Source of the DNA: Bacteroidales bacterium
GTDB taxonomy: Bacteria; Bacteroidota; Bacteroidia; Bacteroidales; UBA932
Assembly (NCBI GenBank): GCA_017437755.1
Contig: JAFRXI010000068.1
Coordinates: 1 to 64,000, forward strand
Direction: 5' to 3'
DNA: 64,000 nucleotides
Below the pieces are notes generated by a model. That model worked only from the letters and a program-made list of their open reading frames with translations. It did not search any database and was not told where the DNA came from. Below are positions 34,710-43,928 of the stretch, one piece after another (the stretch's first letter is position 1; each line of letters opens with the position of its first letter). A program made the translations under genes and the position numbers.

Positions 34710-36674
34710 TCAGACCGACTTGTTCCCGGTGTAGAGTTCGTAATACTTGCCCTTCTGCTCAAGCAGTTCCTGGTGCTTTCCACGCTCGATTATCCTGCCG
34801 TGGTCCATGACCATGATATAGTCGGAGTTCTGTACGGTAGAGAGGCGATGGGCGATCACAAACGTGGTCCGCCCTTTCATGATGGAGTCCATGCTCTTCT
34901 GTATCAGCTTCTCTGTGCGGGTATCGATGGATGATGTGGCCTCGTCCAGGATAAGCACCGGAGGGTCGGCCACGGCTGCCCGGGCGATGGAAAGCAGCTG
35001 CCGCTCTCCCTGGCTGAGGTTTCCTCCGTCTGCGGAAAGAACGGTGTCGTAACCGGAGGGAAGCCTGCGGATAAATGCGTCGGCATACACTTTCCGGGCT
35101 GCTTCCCGGCACTCCTCGTCGGTGGCGTCAAGCCTGCCGTAGCGGATGTTCTCCAGCACCGTCCCGGAAAAGAGTTCGGTCTGCTGGAGGACTATCCCGA
35201 GACTCCTTCTGAGCGACGGCTTGGAGATGTCCCTCACGTCGAATCCGTCGTAGGTGATCTTCCCGTCCCTGATCTCATAGAACCGGTTGATGAGGTTCGT
35301 GATGGTTGTCTTTCCGGCTCCGGTACCGCCCACAAAAGCTATCTTCTGTCCTGGATAGGCAGTAAGGGTAATGTCAAAAAGCACCTGTTTTTCAGGCACA
35401 TAGCCAAAATCGACCATGTCCAGGGAGACAAGCCCTTCTAGTAGCCGGTAAGATGGTTCTTCGCCGGGAATTTTCCAGGCCCAGGCTCCGGTCCGGGTCG
35501 ACGACTCGGAAACCGTACCGTCAGGGGCCACATTCGCATTCACCAGGGTAATCCCGCCCTCGTCCGTTTCCGGGGCCTCGTCGAGCATGGCGTAAACCCT
35601 GTCGGTTCCGGCCGAAGCCATCACTATGCTGTTTATCTCGTTGGAAATCTGGGATACGGGCCTGGTGAAATTCTTCTGCAGGGTCAGGAACGATACAATC
35701 GTACCGATGGTGGGGACGGCTCCGTCCAGGCCGCAGAAATACCATCCCGTGAAGCCCCCGATTGCTATTATTGCACCGGTAATAGCCAGCAGGACGTATC
35801 CGAATTCAGCGATGTTGCTGTTGACCGGCATGATTATGTTGCTCACCTTGTTGGCGTTATAGACGCTCCTGCGCAGTTTTTCGTTGAGCGCGGAGAATTC
35901 CTGGACGGCCTTTTCCTCATGACAGAAGACCTTCACCAACCTCTGTCCGGAGACCATCTCCTCTATGAAGCCGTTCATCTCGCCCAGGTTGCGCTGGCGC
36001 TCGGTGAAATACTTCTTGGAAATCTTTCCGAGCGAGGTGGTCACCTTGAACATCGCCGCGGCCATCACCACAGCTATCACCGTCAGCGGGATGCTCAACA
36101 CCAGCATGCTTATGAATGTGGCGGTTATGGTTACCAGCGATTTGAACAGGTTTGGAAGGGAATTCCCTATGACCTGCCTCAGCGTGTCGACGTCATTGGT
36201 ATACACCGACATTATATCACCGTGGGAACGGCTGTCGAACCATCCCAGGGGCAGTTTTTCCATGTTGGAGAAGAGTTTTCCCCTGAGCTTGAGTATCGTA
36301 CCCTGCCCAACGTATATCATGATAATGTTCTGCAGGTACCCGGCGATTATGCCGGCGAGCAGGACGGCTCCAAGCTTTACCAGCGCAACGGCAAGGGGAT
36401 GATAGTCCGCCCCTGCCCCGACACCGGCGAACAGTCCCATGGGCGCATTCTGCATAGGGGCTATGTAGTCGTCGATAAGCGTCCTGGTGAATAGGGACGA
36501 TACGATGGAGGTAAGAGACGAAACCACTATGCACACCGCGACGGCTCCCAGATGGAACCGGTAGTTCCTGAAGATATACTTGAACAGGCGCCAGACGGTG
36601 GCGGAGTTCCTGAGGTCCTTGAGGGTGGCACCTGCCTGCGGAGCCCTCCCCCTCATTCCGAATCCCTGAGCCAT
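34710..36674 (-). CDS. ABC transporter, fused permease/ATPase (half-transporter B)
   Basis: 654 residues: about 330 residues of six-helix exporter domain, then an ATPase with Walker A GGTGAGKTT, signature LSQGERQLLS (Gln in place of the usual Gly) and Walker B PVLILDEATS. An insert of about 60 residues between membrane domain and ATPase (VAPDGTVSESSTRTGAWAWK) is longer than usual. It overlaps the stop of the upstream half-transporter (TAATG), so a heterodimeric exporter of drug, lipid or peptide type is likely. Substrate unknown. Confidence 0.92.
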   Translation of the reverse strand: MAQGFGMRGRAPQAGATLKDLRNSATVWRLFKYIFRNYRFHLGAVAVCIVVSSLTSIVSSLFTRTLIDDYIAPMQNAPMGLFAGVGAGADYHPLAVALVKLGAVLLAGIIAGYLQNIIMIYVGQGTILKLRGKLFSNMEKLPLGWFDSRSHGDIMSVYTNDVDTLRQVIGNSLPNLFKSLVTITATFISMLVLSIPLTVIAVVMAAAMFKVTTSLGKISKKYFTERQRNLGEMNGFIEEMVSGQRLVKVFCHEEKAVQEFSALNEKLRRSVYNANKVSNIIMPVNSNIAEFGYVLLAITGAIIAIGGFTGWYFCGLDGAVPTIGTIVSFLTLQKNFTRPVSQISNEINSIVMASAGTDRVYAMLDEAPETDEGGITLVNANVAPDGTVSESSTRTGAWAWKIPGEEPSYRLLEGLVSLDMVDFGYVPEKQVLFDITLTAYPGQKIAFVGGTGAGKTTITNLINRFYEIRDGKITYDGFDVRDISKPSLRRSLGIVLQQTELFSGTVLENIRYGRLDATDEECREAARKVYADAFIRRLPSGYDTVLSADGGNLSQGERQLLSIARAAVADPPVLILDEATSSIDTRTEKLIQKSMDSIMKGRTTFVIAHRLSTVQNSDYIMVMDHGRIIERGKHQELLEQKGKYYELYTGNKSV

Positions 36675-38431
36675 TACGCCACCTCCTTCTTGCCCGGCTG
36701 GTCAAAGTCGCCCTGCCCTCCGGATGTCTGCATTTCATATATCTCCCGGTATATCCTGTTGGTTTCCAGGAGTTTCTCATGGGTGTCGAAACCGTCCACG
36801 CGCCCGTTTTCCATTACAAGAATGCGGTCGGCATGGCTGATTCCGGATATCCTCTGGGAGATTATCACCTTGGTCACCCCGGGAATCCTTATAGCCATGG
36901 CCTTCCTTATCAGGGCGTCGGTGGCGGTATCCACAGCGCTGGTGGAATCGTCCAGCACAAGGACCTTGGGATGCTTGAGGAGCGCCCTCGCAATGCAGAG
37001 CCGCTGCCTCTGTCCGCCGGAAAGGTTTGCTCCCCCCTGGCTTACCATGCTCATGTAGCCCTCGGGCATGGCCGAGATGAATTCGTCGGCCGCGGACATC
37101 CTGCAGGCCTCCTTGCATTCCTCCTCGGTGGCGTCCTCCTTTCCCCAGCGCAGATTGTCCAGGATGGTTCCGGAAAACAGGGTGCTCTTCTGGAGGACGT
37201 TCGCCACGTTGCCGCGAAGCACCGTCATGTCGTATTCCCTGACATCCACCCCGCCTATCCTCACGGAGCCGGATGAGACGTCGTAAAGGCGTGACAGAAG
37301 GCTCGCCACAGTGGATTTCCCGCTGCCGGTTCCGCCTATTATACCGATTGTCTCTCCCGCCTTCACATGGAAGTCGATATCCGTGAGCGCCAGGTCGCCT
37401 CCTTTTGAGTATGAGAAGCTTACGTTGTCAAAATCAATGCTCCCGGACTCTACTTCCATAACCGGATCGGAAGGGTTGGACATATCGGGCTCCTCGTTTA
37501 TCACCTCCGCGATCCTGGCCCCGCTCGCTGCGCTCTGGGTGAGCTGGACGAATATCATTGAGAGCATCATCAGCGACGACATTATGGTCATTATGTAGCT
37601 GAAAAGGGAGGTCAGTTCGCCGGTTGTCAGCGAACCGTCCACTATGAAATGGGCTCCCCACCAACTCACCGCAATGATGCACGAGTTCACCACCAGGTTC
37701 ATCACGGGATGGTTCAGTGCCATCAGGCTTTCGGCCTTGACATTCAGGGTATACAGGCCCAGGGCGGCCTTGTCGAACTTGGACATCTCATGATGCTCCC
37801 TGACGTAAGCCTTCACCACGCGGATCGCCGATACATTCTCCTGCACCACCGCGTTCAGGGCATCGTATTTTGCAAAAATCTCCTTGAAGAGCTTTGCCGC
37901 TCGGCTGATCAGCAGGGTCAGGAACACCGTCAGGACCACCATCGCCACCAGGAATATCACGCTGAGCCTCGAATTGATGAAAAAGCACATGAACAGGGCC
38001 GAAACCATGTTCAGCGGTGCCCTGAACGAAATCCTCAGGAGCATCTGCACGGCACTTTGGATGTTGCTCACGTCGGTGGTCATCCTCGTCACCAGTCCGG
38101 CAGTGGAAAACTTGTCGATATCCGAGAAGGAGAAACGCTGGATGTTACGGTACATGGCATCCCTCAGGTTGGCCGCGATACCGGTGCTGGAATATGCGGC
38201 AAAACGTCCGGCAAGTATTCCCATCAGGAGGCTTATACAGGCAAGGCCCACCATTATTCCGCCGTATCGGTATACCTCGGTGATGTTTCCCGGTTCAACT
38301 CCCTTGTCGATTATGGAGGCCGTGACATATGGGATCAGCACCCCCATAATCACCTCCAGCGTGGTCCATAAAGGCGTCAGCAGGGCGGCCGTCCTGTACT
38401 GCCGCACCTGTTTTAACAGTGTCTTGAGCAT
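36674..38431 (-). CDS. ABC transporter, fused permease/ATPase (half-transporter A)
   Basis: 585 residues: six-helix exporter membrane domain followed by an ATPase with GGTGSGKST, canonical signature LSGGQRQRL and KVLVLDDSTSAVDT. The Walker B position has Asp (LDDSTS) where the catalytic Glu is expected, a change common in one half of heterodimeric exporters; the partner downstream has LDEATS. First gene of a leftward operon through TrmO and the TonB receptor. A -7 box lies 18 nt upstream. Confidence 0.92.
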   Translation of the reverse strand: MLKTLLKQVRQYRTAALLTPLWTTLEVIMGVLIPYVTASIIDKGVEPGNITEVYRYGGIMVGLACISLLMGILAGRFAAYSSTGIAANLRDAMYRNIQRFSFSDIDKFSTAGLVTRMTTDVSNIQSAVQMLLRISFRAPLNMVSALFMCFFINSRLSVIFLVAMVVLTVFLTLLISRAAKLFKEIFAKYDALNAVVQENVSAIRVVKAYVREHHEMSKFDKAALGLYTLNVKAESLMALNHPVMNLVVNSCIIAVSWWGAHFIVDGSLTTGELTSLFSYIMTIMSSLMMLSMIFVQLTQSAASGARIAEVINEEPDMSNPSDPVMEVESGSIDFDNVSFSYSKGGDLALTDIDFHVKAGETIGIIGGTGSGKSTVASLLSRLYDVSSGSVRIGGVDVREYDMTVLRGNVANVLQKSTLFSGTILDNLRWGKEDATEEECKEACRMSAADEFISAMPEGYMSMVSQGGANLSGGQRQRLCIARALLKHPKVLVLDDSTSAVDTATDALIRKAMAIRIPGVTKVIISQRISGISHADRILVMENGRVDGFDTHEKLLETNRIYREIYEMQTSGGQGDFDQPGKKEVA

Positions 38432-38449
38432 CTTTGTCTATGATTCGGA

Positions 38450-38457
38450 CAAATTTA
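38450..38457 (-). promoter_or_regulatory. -7 box for the ABC-trmO-receptor operon
   Basis: TAAATTTG on the minus strand, 18 nt before ATG 38431; divergent from the gpmA promoter. Confidence 0.5.
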
Positions 38458-38471
38458 CAAATAATAATTAC

Positions 38472-38479
38472 TATTTTTG
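38472..38479 (+). promoter_or_regulatory. -7 box for gpmA
   Basis: TATTTTTG, exact match to TAnnTTTG, 158 nt before the gpmA ATG. Unlike most promoters in the window it would give a long leader, nearly all of it occupied by an inverted repeat. Confidence 0.5.
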
Positions 38480-38489
38480 TAAGAATATA

Positions 38490-38617
38490 AAAAATACCCC
38501 GCCTCGGTCAGAAGACCGTCAGCACCCTCGCTGCGTCAGAGGGAGGGGCCCATGGCCCAGCCATGGGAGGGATAGGACCGAAGGTCCGTAGTCTGATGAC
38601 CGAGGCGTGGTATTTTT
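38490..38617. repeat. 128-bp cloverleaf-like inverted repeat in the gpmA leader
   Basis: Outer arms AAAAATACC-c-CGCCTCGGTCA (38490-38510) and TGACCGAGGCG-t-GGTATTTTT (38597-38617) pair over 20 of 21 positions. Inside are three local hairpins: CCCTC/GAGGG (38525-38543), CCCATGG/CCATGGG (38549-38567) and GGACC/GGTCC (38575-38587). The shape is a multi-branch junction. It may be a structured 5' leader of gpmA or a copy of a dispersed palindromic element; only one copy was seen here. Confidence 0.6.
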
Positions 38618-38637
38618 ACAAAGTAAACCATATTGTT

Positions 38638-39384
38638 ATGAAAAGAATCGTACTAGTCAGGCACGGAGAAAGTGCATGGAACCTCGAGAACCGTTTCACC
38701 GGATGGACGGATGTTGACCTTACTCCCAAGGGAGAGCAGGAAGCCAAAGATGCAGGAAAGCTGATGAAAGCCGAGGGCTTCACCTTCACAAAGGCTTACA
38801 CCTCCTACCTCAAGAGGGCGGTCAAGACCCTCAACAACATCCTCGACAACATGGATCTCGACTGGATTCCCGTGGAGAAGAGCTGGAAACTGAACGAGAA
38901 GCACTACGGCAACCTCCAGGGTCTGAACAAGGCCGAGACAGCCCAGAAATACGGTGACGCCCAGGTTAAGATATGGCGCCGCAGCTATGACGTTGCTCCC
39001 CTTCCCCTCGGCGAGGACGATCCGCGCAACCCCAAGTTCGACCCCAGGTACGCCGGTGTCGCCGACAGCGACATTCCCCGCACCGAGTCGCTCAAGGATG
39101 CAATCGCCCGTGCAGTCCCCTACTGGAAGGAAGTGATTTTCCCCAGCCTGCAGACTGAAGACAGCATAATAGTGGTTGCCCACGGAAATTCCCTCAGGGG
39201 CATAATCAAGTATCTCAAAGGCATTTCCGACCAGGACATCGTGTCCTTGAACCTCCCCACTGCCGTTCCTTACGTATTTGAATTCAATGCCGACGGCTCC
39301 GTGGCCAAGGACTACTTCCTCGGTGACCAGGAAGCGATTGCCGCCAAGATGAACGCCGTCGCCAACCAGGGCAAGGCAAAGTAG
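38638..39384 (+). CDS. gpmA: 2,3-bisphosphoglycerate-dependent phosphoglycerate mutase
   Basis: 248 residues from ATG 38638. Phosphohistidine motif [10 protein letters not shown] (His9), [13 protein letters not shown], the [16 protein letters not shown] block and second catalytic His in [10 protein letters not shown] are intact, as is the family end FPTAVP-like [12 protein letters not shown]. It interconverts 3- and 2-phosphoglycerate in glycolysis and gluconeogenesis. An open frame 25 codons longer runs into the inverted-repeat leader and is rejected. Confidence 0.97.
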   Translation: MKRIVLVRHGESAWNLENRFTGWTDVDLTPKGEQEAKDAGKLMKAEGFTFTKAYTSYLKRAVKTLNNILDNMDLDWIPVEKSWKLNEKHYGNLQGLNKAETAQKYGDAQVKIWRRSYDVAPLPLGEDDPRNPKFDPRYAGVADSDIPRTESLKDAIARAVPYWKEVIFPSLQTEDSIIVVAHGNSLRGIIKYLKGISDQDIVSLNLPTAVPYVFEFNADGSVAKDYFLGDQEAIAAKMNAVANQGKAK

Positions 39385-39390
39385 GAAGGC

Positions 39391-40284
39391 ATGGGCGCCC
39401 GGGCCAAAAGGTTTGGCGGCCTGATCGCCGCCTTCGCCGTCGCCTTCGTGGGCGGAGGCATCTGGTATTTTCTCAACGGCGGCTTCGGTCCCAGGCAGAC
39501 GGTCCATGCCGGCAAGGGCGTGGCCATCGAGATTGAGGAACTCAGCTTTTACAACAGCCGCAGCGAGAAGATCACAGGCAAGGTATACCGTCCTGCCAGC
39601 GATACAACAAGGCATTTCCCGGTCCTGGTCTTCTGCCCCGGGCTGGGTACCAGCGCAAAGGTGTATGAGTCTTATTACAAAGACTTTGCATCCAGCGGGA
39701 TGGTACTCTACGCCTTTGATTTCAGGGGCGGTGCCCCGGACGGGAAAAGCACTTCGCTCACTCTGAAGGAAATGACGCTCGGCACCGAGATGGACGACCT
39801 CGAGACCGTTCTCAAGGCCATCCGCGACGTGCGGTACGTCGACCGTCACAGGGTCTTCGTGCTGGGTGCCAGCCAGGGCGCGCTGGTGGCCGCGCTGGTG
39901 GCCGCCAGGCACAAGGAACTCATGAGGGCCCTGATCCTCCTGTACCCTGCTTTCAACATTCCGGACCGGGTAAGGGAACTGTACCCGCGCGCCAGGGACA
40001 TCCCGGATTCGGCCGAATTCGCCGGCAACATGCTGGGAAAGGCCTATTTCAAGGAAGCCCACTCGCTGAATCCCTACAAGAAGATCCGGAAATTCGACAA
40101 GGAAGTCCTGATCCTCCATGGGTCTGCCGACAACCTGGTGCTTCCTTCAGTAAGCAGCAAGGCCGACTCCATCTACCGTAACTCAGAATTGGTGATGATA
40201 GAGGGATCCGGTCATGGATTCTCCGGAAAAGACCGCAAACTGGCCACGGAAACGATAATATCATTCATCTCAGACAACCTGTAG
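39391..40284 (+). CDS. Membrane-anchored alpha/beta hydrolase
   Basis: 297 residues. One N-terminal hydrophobic segment (LIAAFAVAFVGGGIWYFL) likely anchors the protein with the catalytic domain outside. Serine hydrolase elbow GASQGA with Ser161, LHGSADNLVLP with the acid Asp, and GSGHGF with the His form a full triad; FCPGLGTSAKVYE provides the oxyanion turn. It resembles esterases/peptidases of the S9-like or BAAT groups; the substrate is unknown. 6 bp after gpmA and 2 bp before the kinase gene. Confidence 0.82.
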   Translation: MGARAKRFGGLIAAFAVAFVGGGIWYFLNGGFGPRQTVHAGKGVAIEIEELSFYNSRSEKITGKVYRPASDTTRHFPVLVFCPGLGTSAKVYESYYKDFASSGMVLYAFDFRGGAPDGKSTSLTLKEMTLGTEMDDLETVLKAIRDVRYVDRHRVFVLGASQGALVAALVAARHKELMRALILLYPAFNIPDRVRELYPRARDIPDSAEFAGNMLGKAYFKEAHSLNPYKKIRKFDKEVLILHGSADNLVLPSVSSKADSIYRNSELVMIEGSGHGFSGKDRKLATETIISFISDNL

Positions 40285-40286
40285 CG

Positions 40287-41375
40287 ATGGACAGCAAAAA
40301 CCTGATGGAAATTGCCGGGCGCTTTGACGTCAAAGGCAACATAACCGGTGCCGCACCACTTGGAAACGGCCTGATCAACGACACTTACCGAATCAGCGCC
40401 GACGGCGGGGTGGACTATGTGCTTCAAAGGATAAACAACGCCATCTTCACCGACGTGGAGCTCCTGCAGCGGAACATAGGCGCGGTAACAGCCCATCTCC
40501 GCAAGAAACTCATTGCCTCCGGCGATACGGATATAGACCGTAAAGTCTTGAGGTTCATTCCATTAAAGGGCAGCGATAAGACCTGGTGGACCGACGGACA
40601 GACCTACTGGAGGCTATCGGTTTTCATTCCGGGGGCAAGGACATTTGAGACCGTCAATCCCGAATATTCCTATTATGCCGGAAAGGCTTTCGGCAAATTC
40701 GAGGCCGACCTCGCCGACATTCCGGACTCCCTTGGCGAAACCATCCCGGACTTCCACAACATGGAGCTCCGGGCAAGGCAACTCTCAGATGCCGTAAAGG
40801 CCGATGCGGCCGGAAGGCTCTCTATCCCGGAGGTAAAGGCCCTGGTGGATGAAGTCGTCTCGTTCTCACACGAGATGTGCAAGGCGGAAAGGATGTACCG
40901 TGAAGGTATCCTCCCCAAGAGGGTATGCCACTGTGACACCAAGGTCAACAACATGATGTTCGACGAGGATGGCAATGTTCTCTGTGTCATTGACTTGGAT
41001 ACTGTCATGCCCAGCTTTGTCTTCTCCGATTTCGGCGACTTCCTCAGGACTGCCGCCAACTTCACGGCCGAGGACGACCCGGACGTTTCCAAGGTTGGAT
41101 TCAACATGGAGATATTCAAGGCATTCGCCAAGGGATACATGGAATCTGCAAGGGTTTTCCTCACACCGGTGGAGAAGGAGAACCTGCCATACGCAGCATG
41201 CCTGTTCCCGTACATGCAGTGCGTGAGGTTCCTCGCCGACTACCTTAACGGCGACACCTACTATAAAATCCGATATCCAGAACATAACTGGGACCGCTCC
41301 CGGAACCAGTGGAAACTCTTCCAGGAAGCCCGCGCACACTCAGGCGAGATGGAAGGATACATCAACAGCCTCTGA
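40287..41375 (+). CDS. Aminoglycoside phosphotransferase-fold sugar kinase (NahK-like)
   Basis: 362 residues. Catalytic loop HCDTKVNNMM (215-224) with Asp217 as base and metal ligand motif IDLDTVMPS (235-243), in the style of N-acetylhexosamine 1-kinase and choline/homoserine kinases. NahK phosphorylates GlcNAc/GalNAc at C1 in mucin-sugar and hexosamine salvage; the close match of HCDTK and IDLDTVMP favours this over aminoglycoside resistance. Its partner pathway genes are not nearby. Stop codon abuts the convergent barrel gene stop. Confidence 0.75.
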   Translation: MDSKNLMEIAGRFDVKGNITGAAPLGNGLINDTYRISADGGVDYVLQRINNAIFTDVELLQRNIGAVTAHLRKKLIASGDTDIDRKVLRFIPLKGSDKTWWTDGQTYWRLSVFIPGARTFETVNPEYSYYAGKAFGKFEADLADIPDSLGETIPDFHNMELRARQLSDAVKADAAGRLSIPEVKALVDEVVSFSHEMCKAERMYREGILPKRVCHCDTKVNNMMFDEDGNVLCVIDLDTVMPSFVFSDFGDFLRTAANFTAEDDPDVSKVGFNMEIFKAFAKGYMESARVFLTPVEKENLPYAACLFPYMQCVRFLADYLNGDTYYKIRYPEHNWDRSRNQWKLFQEARAHSGEMEGYINSL

Positions 41376-42617
41376 TTACCTGACCGTAAACCTCAATCCG
41401 AACTGAAGGCTGAAATCGGCCGGACGTACCGAATAGACCGTCCTGAGCGGCGAGGAGTTATGGAAATGGTATGTGAATCCCGGCTCGGCGTAAATGCCGA
41501 GCCATTTTGTTGCATTGAACTGAACGCCGCACCCGGCGTCGGCCGACCACGATATGTTGCCGTCACCAACGCTTTCAGGCCCCTCGGAAGATACATTGTC
41601 GAACCTGTGGAAAACAGTCTCCTGCCTGGCCCCGACGCATTTCCGCACAGCGGCACCCACAGAGGCATATATATCCACCATCCGGAATCTGAGAAAGTCG
41701 TAACGGACCATCAAAGGGATACCCAGATAATTGACCGTCTGGGACATATCGTAATAATTGCTGTCGGTCCCCGAATGGAACGATGATATCAGCCGGGAAT
41801 ATATCAGTCCGGTACCCACCGACAGGCGGTCAGTAATTGGAAAGCTCAGGGTAATACCCGCATTTACAGGAAGTTCATGCCGCTCGGTCGTGGTTGTGGG
41901 CTTGTTTGCGCTGAACAGCATCACGTCCGACATCGTCATTGCAGAAGCATCGCCCGATGCCTTGGTAAACGGGGACGCCACTCCGTATCCGGCCTTGGAG
42001 GAGGAGGCGACGGACGGATTGGACCCTGATATCCCTATGGAGATGCCGCTCCGGTTTTTCCTTACGGGAACAGGCTCAGGCTCCCCTGCTTCCGGCAAGC
42101 CGGCAGTCTTGGCTGTTTCTGGTTTCCCGGGGGGGCCGGCAGGGTCGGACGGAGCATTCATTTCCTGCGTAACAGGTTCGGTCACAGATTCTTCCGGTAT
42201 TGCGACCGGAACGCACGAGTCAAATGATTCGACCGTTTCCAATTGGTTTGGGACCACATCATGGAACTGCCTGCCGCCGGACTTGGGAAGAGTCGCAGCG
42301 GCCATGCCCCGGTTTGTGAAACTGGAGCCTGTTGAAGCGTCAAGTGCATCGAATACGGGTGCTTCCACCACGCTGATCCGGTAATCCGGATTGTGGGCGG
42401 CTTCCTTTACAGGCGATTCCGTCCTGAGTGGCAGCACCACCGCCACGGCAACTGCAGCGGCGGCCGCCAGGCCGGAAGCGATCTTCCAGAAAGGAAGGGC
42501 AACCAGACGCCTGCGGGAGGTCCCGGAGGATATCCCTTCCCAAAGGCCCTCCGGCACAGGAGCGGAATAATCCTCGAACCGCTCCCGTAAATCCTTGATC
42601 CACTTGTCGTTATCCAT
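41376..42617 (-). CDS. Anti-sigma-like protein with C-terminal outer-membrane barrel
   Basis: 413 residues. A short N-terminal cytoplasmic part (WIKDLRERFEDYSAPVPEGLWEGI) is followed by one helix (IASGLAAAAAVAVAVVLPL), a low-complexity Pro/Glu/Ser spacer of about 140 residues, and a beta-rich C-terminal domain (NAGITLSFPITDRLSVGTGLIYSR in two strands, LQFGLRFTVR at the end) of the PorT/OmpW-like barrel type. The layout occurs repeatedly beside ECF sigma factors in Bacteroidota, where the N-terminal part probably restrains the sigma factor. Start overlaps the sigma stop by 8 bp. Confidence 0.72.
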   Translation of the reverse strand: MDNDKWIKDLRERFEDYSAPVPEGLWEGISSGTSRRRLVALPFWKIASGLAAAAAVAVAVVLPLRTESPVKEAAHNPDYRISVVEAPVFDALDASTGSSFTNRGMAAATLPKSGGRQFHDVVPNQLETVESFDSCVPVAIPEESVTEPVTQEMNAPSDPAGPPGKPETAKTAGLPEAGEPEPVPVRKNRSGISIGISGSNPSVASSSKAGYGVASPFTKASGDASAMTMSDVMLFSANKPTTTTERHELPVNAGITLSFPITDRLSVGTGLIYSRLISSFHSGTDSNYYDMSQTVNYLGIPLMVRYDFLRFRMVDIYASVGAAVRKCVGARQETVFHRFDNVSSEGPESVGDGNISWSADAGCGVQFNATKWLGIYAEPGFTYHFHNSSPLRTVYSVRPADFSLQFGLRFTVR

Positions 42618-43188
42618 TATCGTGACTCTTTTTATACTCCATTATCCATTTTGAGAGAATCGCCCTTGCCCTGAAAAACTGCGAGGCGCTGCTGTTCTCC
42701 TTTATTCCCAGCATGGACGCTATCTCCTTGTGGGAGCGGTCCTCAAACACAAACAGGTTGAAGACGGTCCTGTATCCCTGCGGCAGCTTCCTTATCATCT
42801 CCATTATCACCGGCATGGGAATATCCTTGAAACCGGGATCCTCCTCCTCATCTCCGGATGTTTCCGGAATGTTGTCGGGCACGGGATCACCCTTTCGCTT
42901 CCGCAGCGACTTCAGGCAGGCATTCACCACTATCCTGGTCATCCAGGCCTTAAGGGAGCCCTCGCCGCGATACTCGAACCGGTCGAGGGAAGTATAGATC
43001 TTTATGAACGAATCCTGAAGGATGTCCTTCATGTCACCGTCGTCGGGGATGTACCGGGAGCACACTGCCGCAAGATACCCGGCATAGCGGTCGTAAATCT
43101 CCCGCATCGCCCCGGCATCTTTTCCTGCCGCCATGGCTACGAGCCTTTTCTCGGCCGTATTATCTTGCCGTACAGTATGCAAACTCAA
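42610..43188 (-). CDS. ECF-type RNA polymerase sigma factor
   Basis: 192 residues. Region 2 is seen in MREIYDRYAGYLAAVCSRYI and DILQDSFIKIYTSLDRF, with GSLKAWMTRIVVNACLKSLR; region 4 in IRKLPQGYRTVFNLFVFEDRSHKEIASMLGI, read here as two helices, and a helix-turn-helix ending with SASQFFRARAIL. It should direct transcription of its own operon. The start overlaps the NigD-like gene stop by 29 bp; an internal Met at 43134 is a weaker choice because it removes the LVAMAAGKD turn of region 2. Confidence 0.9.
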   Translation of the reverse strand: MSLHTVRQDNTAEKRLVAMAAGKDAGAMREIYDRYAGYLAAVCSRYIPDDGDMKDILQDSFIKIYTSLDRFEYRGEGSLKAWMTRIVVNACLKSLRKRKGDPVPDNIPETSGDEEEDPGFKDIPMPVIMEMIRKLPQGYRTVFNLFVFEDRSHKEIASMLGIKENSSASQFFRARAILSKWIMEYKKSHDNG

Positions 43189-43864
43189 CAGTCTTAACCG
43201 TTCCCTCCAAAGATTTATACAATACCTTAAGTGTCACTGTTTTACCTTCCGTATCCGGAAGGGATGAGAGGTCGAATGCCACAAGCGCGTCGGAAATGCC
43301 CTCCATGGGGTCGTTGTGCGCGTCGTGAATGAGGAGCAGCTGATAAGGATCCTTTGACGTCCCTCCTACCAGGGAGAGGTCGTGCCTCACCTTCCCTCCC
43401 CACCAGGCGGTATAACGGATGGTAAGGTATCCGCCTTCGCATGAGGTCATCCAGTTGTCTACGATGTCAAGGGGATCTCCGGCGGGAGCAGCTCCGGACT
43501 TGTATTCACCCGTGGTAATGGGATGAGTGTCAATCGGTTCCATCCAATTGACATATACTTCAGGAGTTTCGCCGTCAGGAGTGTCCAGAAGGATATAGGA
43601 AACCACCGCCCTGGTCCCGGGACCGGAACAGACATCCTGGTTGGAAATCAGGGCAAAGGTATCGGCATCAATCCAGAGGTAATACTTTCCATCCTTTATC
43701 ACAACTGTGACCGTAGCCTCTTTGGCGGCTTTTTTGCCGTCCGAATAATACTCTCCAGAATTGGATGAGGGGAAAGCCATTTCCCTGCTGTCATACGCCT
43801 TTGAGCATGCCAGAACTATGGCGGCAGCAGCTGAGAGCGTGATTATTGTCCTGAAAAAACTCAT
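43160..43864 (-). CDS. NigD-like lipoprotein
   Basis: 234 residues from ATG 43864 (GTG at 43885 is an in-frame alternative). Lipoprotein signal (AAAAAIVLACSKAYDS). The body has the NigD-like pattern: a strand with KYYLWIDADTFALISNQD, VSYILLDTP, VYVNWMEPI, and a long C-terminal beta domain with LTIRYTAWWGGKVRHDLSLV in one block. NigD proteins are Bacteroidales lipoproteins of unclear function, first named beside bacteriocin genes. Probably first in the sigma-factor operon. Confidence 0.75.
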   Translation of the reverse strand: MSFFRTIITLSAAAAIVLACSKAYDSREMAFPSSNSGEYYSDGKKAAKEATVTVVIKDGKYYLWIDADTFALISNQDVCSGPGTRAVVSYILLDTPDGETPEVYVNWMEPIDTHPITTGEYKSGAAPAGDPLDIVDNWMTSCEGGYLTIRYTAWWGGKVRHDLSLVGGTSKDPYQLLLIHDAHNDPMEGISDALVAFDLSSLPDTEGKTVTLKVLYKSLEGTVKTVEFAYCTAR

Positions 43865-43928
43865 CTTCAACCGATTATCTGCCACTTAAATCCGCATTGC
43901 GGAGAATCTTGCACGGGAAAAGGGAAAA

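Noticed and set aside
38575-38587. Transcription terminator for the ABC operon
   Set aside because: The hairpin lies upstream of that operon's start, in the wrong place, and is part of the gpmA leader structure.
40287-41375. Aminoglycoside resistance phosphotransferase
   Set aside because: The HCDTK and IDLDTVMP motifs fit sugar kinases of NahK type better, and the neighbours are sugar-metabolism genes.
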